A stretch of 64,000 nucleotides of DNA, taken from Erythrobacter aureus (lineage in GTDB: Bacteria > Pseudomonadota > Alphaproteobacteria > Sphingomonadales > Sphingomonadaceae). Below the pieces are notes generated by a model that ran no database searches, was not told the DNA's origin, and saw only the letters and a program-made list of their open reading frames with translations. Position numbers and translations under genes: made by a program. Every line of letters begins with the position of its first letter. Position 1 is the stretch's first letter. The stretch lies in contig NZ_CP031357.1 of assembly GCF_003355455.1 (NCBI RefSeq), forward strand, positions 784,501-848,500. The letters are read 5' to 3'. Of the stretch, positions 59,769 through 64,000 are shown piece by piece.

Positions 59769-60794
59769 GTGACCGAACCCGTCCCCCTCCATTCGCCCGA
59801 CCGGCAGCCCGAAGACCCGGATGCGGCGCTGCGGCCCAAGAGCCTTGCCGAGTTCGTCGGACAGAAGGCGGCGCGCGAGAACCTTCGCGTGTTCGTCGAG
59901 GCTGCCAAGCAGCGCGGCGAGGCAATGGACCATGTGCTGTTCTTCGGCCCGCCCGGGCTAGGGAAGACGACGCTGGCGCAGATCGTCTCGAAGGAGCTGG
60001 GCGTGGGGTTCCGCGCCACTAGCGGCCCGGTCATCGCCAAGGCGGGCGATCTGGCCGCACTGCTCACCAATCTCGAGCCCAACGACGTGCTCTTCATCGA
60101 CGAGATTCACCGGCTCAATCCGGTGGTCGAGGAGATTCTCTATCCGGCGATGGAGGACCGCGCGCTCGATATCATCATCGGCGAAGGGCCGTCGGCGCGC
60201 AGCGTGCGGATCGACCTGCCGCCCTTCACGCTGGTCGGCGCGACCACGCGGCAGGGCTTGCTGACCACGCCGCTGCGCGACCGCTTCGGCATTCCGGTGC
60301 GGCTGACTTTCTATACCGAGGACGAGCTGCTCAAGGTCGTCACCCGCGGCGCGGGGCTGCTCGGCATGGGCATCGACGAGGGCGGCGCGCGCGAGATTGC
60401 CCGCCGTTCGCGCGGCACCCCGCGCGTCGCAGGCCGCCTGATGCGCCGAGTGCGCGATTTCGCCAGCGTGCTGGGCGAGCCGATCGTGACCACGAAAGTG
60501 GCGGATGAGGCCCTGACCAGGCTCGAGGTCGATTCGCTCGGCCTCGATGCGATGGACCGCCGCTATCTCACCATGATCGCAACGACTTACAAGGGTGGCC
60601 CGGTCGGGGTGGAAACGCTCGCGGCGGGCCTGTCGGAACCGCGCGACACGGTGGAGGAGGTGATCGAACCCTATCTCATCCAGCTCGGCCTGATCGCGCG
60701 AACCGCGCGGGGGCGCTGCCTCAACGATGGAGGCTGGGCGCATCTCGGCTTGTCGCCGCCATCGACACCGCAGGGAGACATGTTCGACAAATAG
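59769..60794 (+). CDS. ruvB: Holliday junction branch migration ATPase RuvB
   Basis: AAA+ motor of the RuvAB complex, 341 residues, starting at GTG. Walker A is FGPPGLGKTTLAQ (about 60-70) and Walker B FIDEIHRLN (about 108-116). Sensor 1 VGATTRQGLLTTPLRDRFG and the arginine region LRDRFGIP follow, then the winged-helix domain (GPVGVETLAAGLSEPRDTVE, GLIARTARGRCL). Its start lies just downstream of the right GIY-YIG repeat, so the operon link with ruvA is broken by that insertion, and expression may use a local promoter. Confidence 0.96.
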   Translation: MTEPVPLHSPDRQPEDPDAALRPKSLAEFVGQKAARENLRVFVEAAKQRGEAMDHVLFFGPPGLGKTTLAQIVSKELGVGFRATSGPVIAKAGDLAALLTNLEPNDVLFIDEIHRLNPVVEEILYPAMEDRALDIIIGEGPSARSVRIDLPPFTLVGATTRQGLLTTPLRDRFGIPVRLTFYTEDELLKVVTRGAGLLGMGIDEGGAREIARRSRGTPRVAGRLMRRVRDFASVLGEPIVTTKVADEALTRLEVDSLGLDAMDRRYLTMIATTYKGGPVGVETLAAGLSEPRDTVEEVIEPYLIQLGLIARTARGRCLNDGGWAHLGLSPPSTPQGDMFDK

Positions 60795-61013
60795 GGTTAT
60801 CGAAGCGGTAAGAAAGCTGCATCAGAGGGTCCCGAAACGGGACGGGGCTTGCACAACCCTCGTATTTCCGCGAAAAATTTACTTTCTAGATGCATGAGCG
60901 ATCAGTAAATTCGCGCGAAAATCCGAAAACGGGAGTCGCAGAAAGAATCAAGGGTCGCTGCAAGGCGCGGAAATTCCTCCGCTCCTTGGGCGGTCGCAAG
61001 AGGAAGTTTCACG

Positions 61014-62060
61014 ATGTCGGTCAAGTCAGCTCTAGCCAAACTCTCGGCCACCGCGGCGGGTGGAGCGTTGCTTGCAGGCGGCGCGGTGCATGTCGCGGAA
61101 AAGCCGATTTCCGACAATCCGCAATACAAATCGAAAGCGGTGAAATACGTCAAGCAGGCCAAGCCGCGCGCCGTGCCGCGGCCGACCGTGCCGCGTGCCC
61201 GCACCATTCCACGCCAGGTCGAATGCGTGCCCGCCGAATCGCCCGAAGCGGCCTATAACCCGAACAATATCTGCCCGCCGGTCTATCGCCAGGCGATGGC
61301 CCCCGTTCCCGTACCTCCGCTGCCGGCAGCGGCGCCGGTCGGCGGTGGCGGCTCGGCCCGCTCGATCCCGGGCGGTGGCTATGGCGGCGGATATGGCGGC
61401 GGCTTCGGCGGCGGCTTCTTCGGCGGGTTCTTCACCGGCTCGAGCGGAGGCGGCAGCGTCATCGTCAATTCGACCACCACGACCGGGGGCGAAACGCCCG
61501 ACGTGATCGTCGACGTATCGACCACCACGTCTACCGGCGGCAGTTCCACCTCGACCTCGACGGGTGGGTCCTCGACCTCGACCTCTACAGGAGAGGTTTC
61601 CACAACGACCAGTTCGAGCAGCAGCACGGGTGAGGTGTCCACTTCGACCGGCGCGGTTACGAGCACTACGAGCACGGGTGAGGTTTCGACCTCGACCGGC
61701 GCTGTCTCGACATCCACGGGAGAGGTGTCGACCTCCACCGGCAACGTTTCGACCTCCACGGGAGAGGTGTCCACCTCTACCGGCGGTGTCTCGACCTCTA
61801 CCGGCGAAGTGTCGACGACGAGCGGCAACATCACCTCGAGCACCAGTTCCTCGTCCTCGACCAGCACGTCGAGCTCATCGTCGTCTTCCACCTCGACCTC
61901 GAGTTCCTCCTCGACCAGCACGTCGAGCTCCAGCTCAACCTCCAGCTCGGGCAGCAGCAGCGGGACCGACGTGCCGGCGCCGCCGATGATGGCGCTGTTC
62001 GGTATGGCGGCCGCCGCGATTCTCGGCCGTCGCAAGTTCCGCATCAAACGCGGCGCCTGA
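61014..62060 (+). CDS. Ser/Thr-repeat surface protein with VPAP-type PEP-CTERM anchor
   Basis: Exported protein of 348 residues. The N-terminus is a signal-like stretch (SATAAGGALLAGGAVHVA), then a basic Pro-rich part, two Cys (QVECVPAE, NNICPPVY), a Gly-rich tract (GGGYGGGYGGGFGGGF) and a long low-complexity region of about 140 residues of Ser and Thr, with repeats STSTGEV, STSTGAV, STSTGNV and STSTGGV. It ends DVPAPPMMALFGMAAAAILG followed by RRKFRIKR, a PEP-CTERM-like sorting signal with VPAP in place of VPEP. Such proteins are likely processed by an exosortase and glycosylated; no exosortase gene is in the window. An AGAGGAAG ribosome binding site precedes the ATG. Confidence 0.85.
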   Translation: MSVKSALAKLSATAAGGALLAGGAVHVAEKPISDNPQYKSKAVKYVKQAKPRAVPRPTVPRARTIPRQVECVPAESPEAAYNPNNICPPVYRQAMAPVPVPPLPAAAPVGGGGSARSIPGGGYGGGYGGGFGGGFFGGFFTGSSGGGSVIVNSTTTTGGETPDVIVDVSTTTSTGGSSTSTSTGGSSTSTSTGEVSTTTSSSSSTGEVSTSTGAVTSTTSTGEVSTSTGAVSTSTGEVSTSTGNVSTSTGEVSTSTGGVSTSTGEVSTTSGNITSSTSSSSSTSTSSSSSSSTSTSSSSSTSTSSSSSTSSSGSSSGTDVPAPPMMALFGMAAAAILGRRKFRIKRGA

Positions 62061-62082
62061 GGAAATTGCCTGCGGCCGGAGC

Positions 62083-62802
62083 TTAGTCGCGCTGTTGCAG
62101 GCTCCATGCGCCCTGGCGATACCATTGCGTCACGACATATTTGGTCCCCGCTTCCACGGGTAGCGCGGCATGGCGCGTTGCGCGGTTGGGGCGGCCCTTG
62201 CGGTCCATATTGTCCCACATGAGCAGCATTCCTGCTTCGGGCGCGATCTTCAGATCGAGTTCCGGGAATTCCGTCTCGCCACCCGCCTCGACTGCGTTGA
62301 GATAGACCATCGCGGTCCAGCTTCTTTGCCCGCCGCGCCGACGCTCGACCTGCCAATGTGGCCGATCGAGGCGAAAATGGTCCCGGTGGTGGCGGTATTC
62401 CTCGCCTTCGCGATATCTCTGCCCTTGCAAGGGTTCGGCATGCCGTCGATCCAGGCCTGTCACCTCGCCGATTTTTGCCGCGAGCTTTTCCGTTGCGGGC
62501 AATCCCTGCGCGAAGAAATGAGTCGAACTCGTCCGGCCCCTCGGCGCCACTTTTTCCGAGAACAGGGCGGAAGGCTGAATCCGACTGTCGATGATCGCGA
62601 TGAGCTCGCGACATTGCTGCACGGACAGAAAATCGCGCATGAGGAACATGTCCGCCTTGTCGCCCCCGGCCGGTTCCAGGCGCGGATTGCTCATCGCGTG
62701 GTGACGCACATTTTCGCCGATTTCCCGCATGACGATCGGATCGGCCTGCGGGTCGATTTCCTCGCGACCCAATAGCTTGGCCAGATATTCGACCAGAGCC
62801 AT
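62083..62802 (-). CDS. 2OG-Fe(II) dioxygenase, prolyl 4-hydroxylase-like
   Basis: Fe(II)/2-oxoglutarate-dependent oxygenase of 239 residues. The double-stranded beta-helix has the metal triad: His and Asp in YRHHRDHFRLDRP (about 136-148), the distal His in RATRHAALPV, and the 2OG Lys in GTKYVVTQWYRQ. GGETEFPELDLKIAPEAG is the characteristic P4H core. An N-terminal helical region of about 90 residues precedes it. Substrate unknown; small bacterial P4Hs often hydroxylate proline or EF-Tu. It is convergent with the repeat protein gene. Confidence 0.9.
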   Translation of the reverse strand: MALVEYLAKLLGREEIDPQADPIVMREIGENVRHHAMSNPRLEPAGGDKADMFLMRDFLSVQQCRELIAIIDSRIQPSALFSEKVAPRGRTSSTHFFAQGLPATEKLAAKIGEVTGLDRRHAEPLQGQRYREGEEYRHHRDHFRLDRPHWQVERRRGGQRSWTAMVYLNAVEAGGETEFPELDLKIAPEAGMLLMWDNMDRKGRPNRATRHAALPVEAGTKYVVTQWYRQGAWSLQQRD

Positions 62803-62846
62803 GTCAGGCGCGCACTGCGCCGGTTGCCGCTCCAGGTAAGGCGGGG

Positions 62847-63268
62847 TCAGTCACGCTCTACCGGAAAGTCGGAGGCCTCCCAGGCAAGGATGCCGCCATC
62901 CAGATGCAGGGCGGCCGTACCCGATGCGGCGGCCAGCCGTTCTGCGGCGATGCCCGAGCGGCGGTCTGACCGGCAATAGAGTATGCGTTCGCTCCCCCGA
63001 GGGTCGGGCAGGGCTTCGGGATCGAATTCGCCGAGCGGGATGTTGATCGCGCCTGCCAGATGGCCCTGGGCGAATTCTTCGGGCGTGCGGACATCGATCA
63101 GCTGGATCGGCTCGCCTGCGGCGATCCTGGTGGCCAGAGTGCCCGGGGCGATCGTTTCGACAACGGCGCGGGCGGGCGCTTCCGCCACATCGTCGTCGGC
63201 CGGGCGCGCCTGCGCGGAACAGGCGCCGAGCATGGTCGCCGCCAATCCCGCGAGGAGCGCATGCCGCA

Positions 63269-63272
<4 letters not shown>
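62847..63272 (-). CDS. Periplasmic rhodanese-like lipoprotein
   Basis: Single-domain sulfurtransferase-fold protein of 141 residues. A lipoprotein signal ends in LGAC (Cys about 18). The rhodanese domain has IQLIDVRTPEEFAQGHLAGA (about 54-73) and the active-site loop ILYCRSDRRSG (Cys about 98), then HLDGGILAW near the end. The ATG at 63272 overlaps the acnA stop by four bases (ATGA). Sulfur donor and acceptor are unknown. Confidence 0.87.

Positions 63273-64000
<728 letters not shown>

Noticed and set aside
61500..61960. Repetitive DNA that might suggest a CRISPR array
   Set aside because: Repeats are short, in frame and encode Ser/Thr/Gly repeats inside a continuous gene; no unique spacers.

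Overview
The window looks like a chromosomal segment of a GC-rich alphaproteobacterium, most likely Sphingomonadales and close to the Erythrobacteraceae. This is inferred from gene content (alphaproteobacterial-type plsC, metX-metW, timA-like gene, secB, a VPAP-type PEP-CTERM anchor, an FzlA-like GST) and from the strong GC bias of third codon positions. No ribosomal RNA is present, so the genus is not fixed.

Bases 1 to about 18,400 form a metal-handling block. On the plus strand sit the end of a CzcB-like adaptor, a CzcA-like HME-RND pump of the Zn/Co/Cd type, and two cation diffusion facilitators. On the minus strand, reading from about 17.5 kb down to 6.3 kb, there is a long copper/silver set: a DUF305 membrane protein, a lipoprotein, an NAD(P)-binding protein, a degenerate small ORF, a small secreted protein, CusC, a CusB with a CusF domain fused to its C-terminus, CusA, a Met/His-rich periplasmic protein, a separate CusF-like lipoprotein and a Tat-exported multicopper oxidase. 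CusA carries a one-base frameshift in its last transmembrane helix. A MarR regulator with two copies of a palindromic operator diverges from a small-protein/membrane-protein pair at 18.4-18.6 kb.

From 19 kb on the content is mostly core: tRNA-Leu(GAG), an MJ0042 zinc-ribbon protein, ftsE-ftsX-ydcF-like-plsC, a MarR regulator diverging from a serine beta-lactamase-like hydrolase, a tyrosine/histidine pair (prephenate dehydrogenase, hisC) diverging from metX-metW, an editing deacylase and a glyoxalase-fold protein, small secreted proteins, a GST, mutM diverging from ubiE-ubiB, two tandem paralogous membrane proteins, coaBC with a long acidic linker, dut, trpS, murJ, secB, a Tim44-like protein, mltA and an Smr protein.

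Bases 47.7-54.2 kb hold a peroxide-defence cluster, all on the minus strand: katA, katG, ahpF and ahpC. It is followed by a small lipoprotein, a GGDEF membrane protein, aroC, and ruvA-dsrE-ruvB. The ruv operon is split by an inverted GIY-YIG nuclease gene bracketed by matching hairpin repeats, which is the best candidate here for an under-described mobile unit. The window ends with a Ser/Thr-repeat surface protein, a 2OG-Fe(II) oxygenase, a periplasmic rhodanese and the 3' end of acnA.

Several intergenic inverted repeats (8.5 kb, 33.2 kb, 51.8 kb, 59.4/59.7 kb) look like dispersed palindromic elements. None of these assignments was checked against a database; product names rest on motifs and family knowledge.
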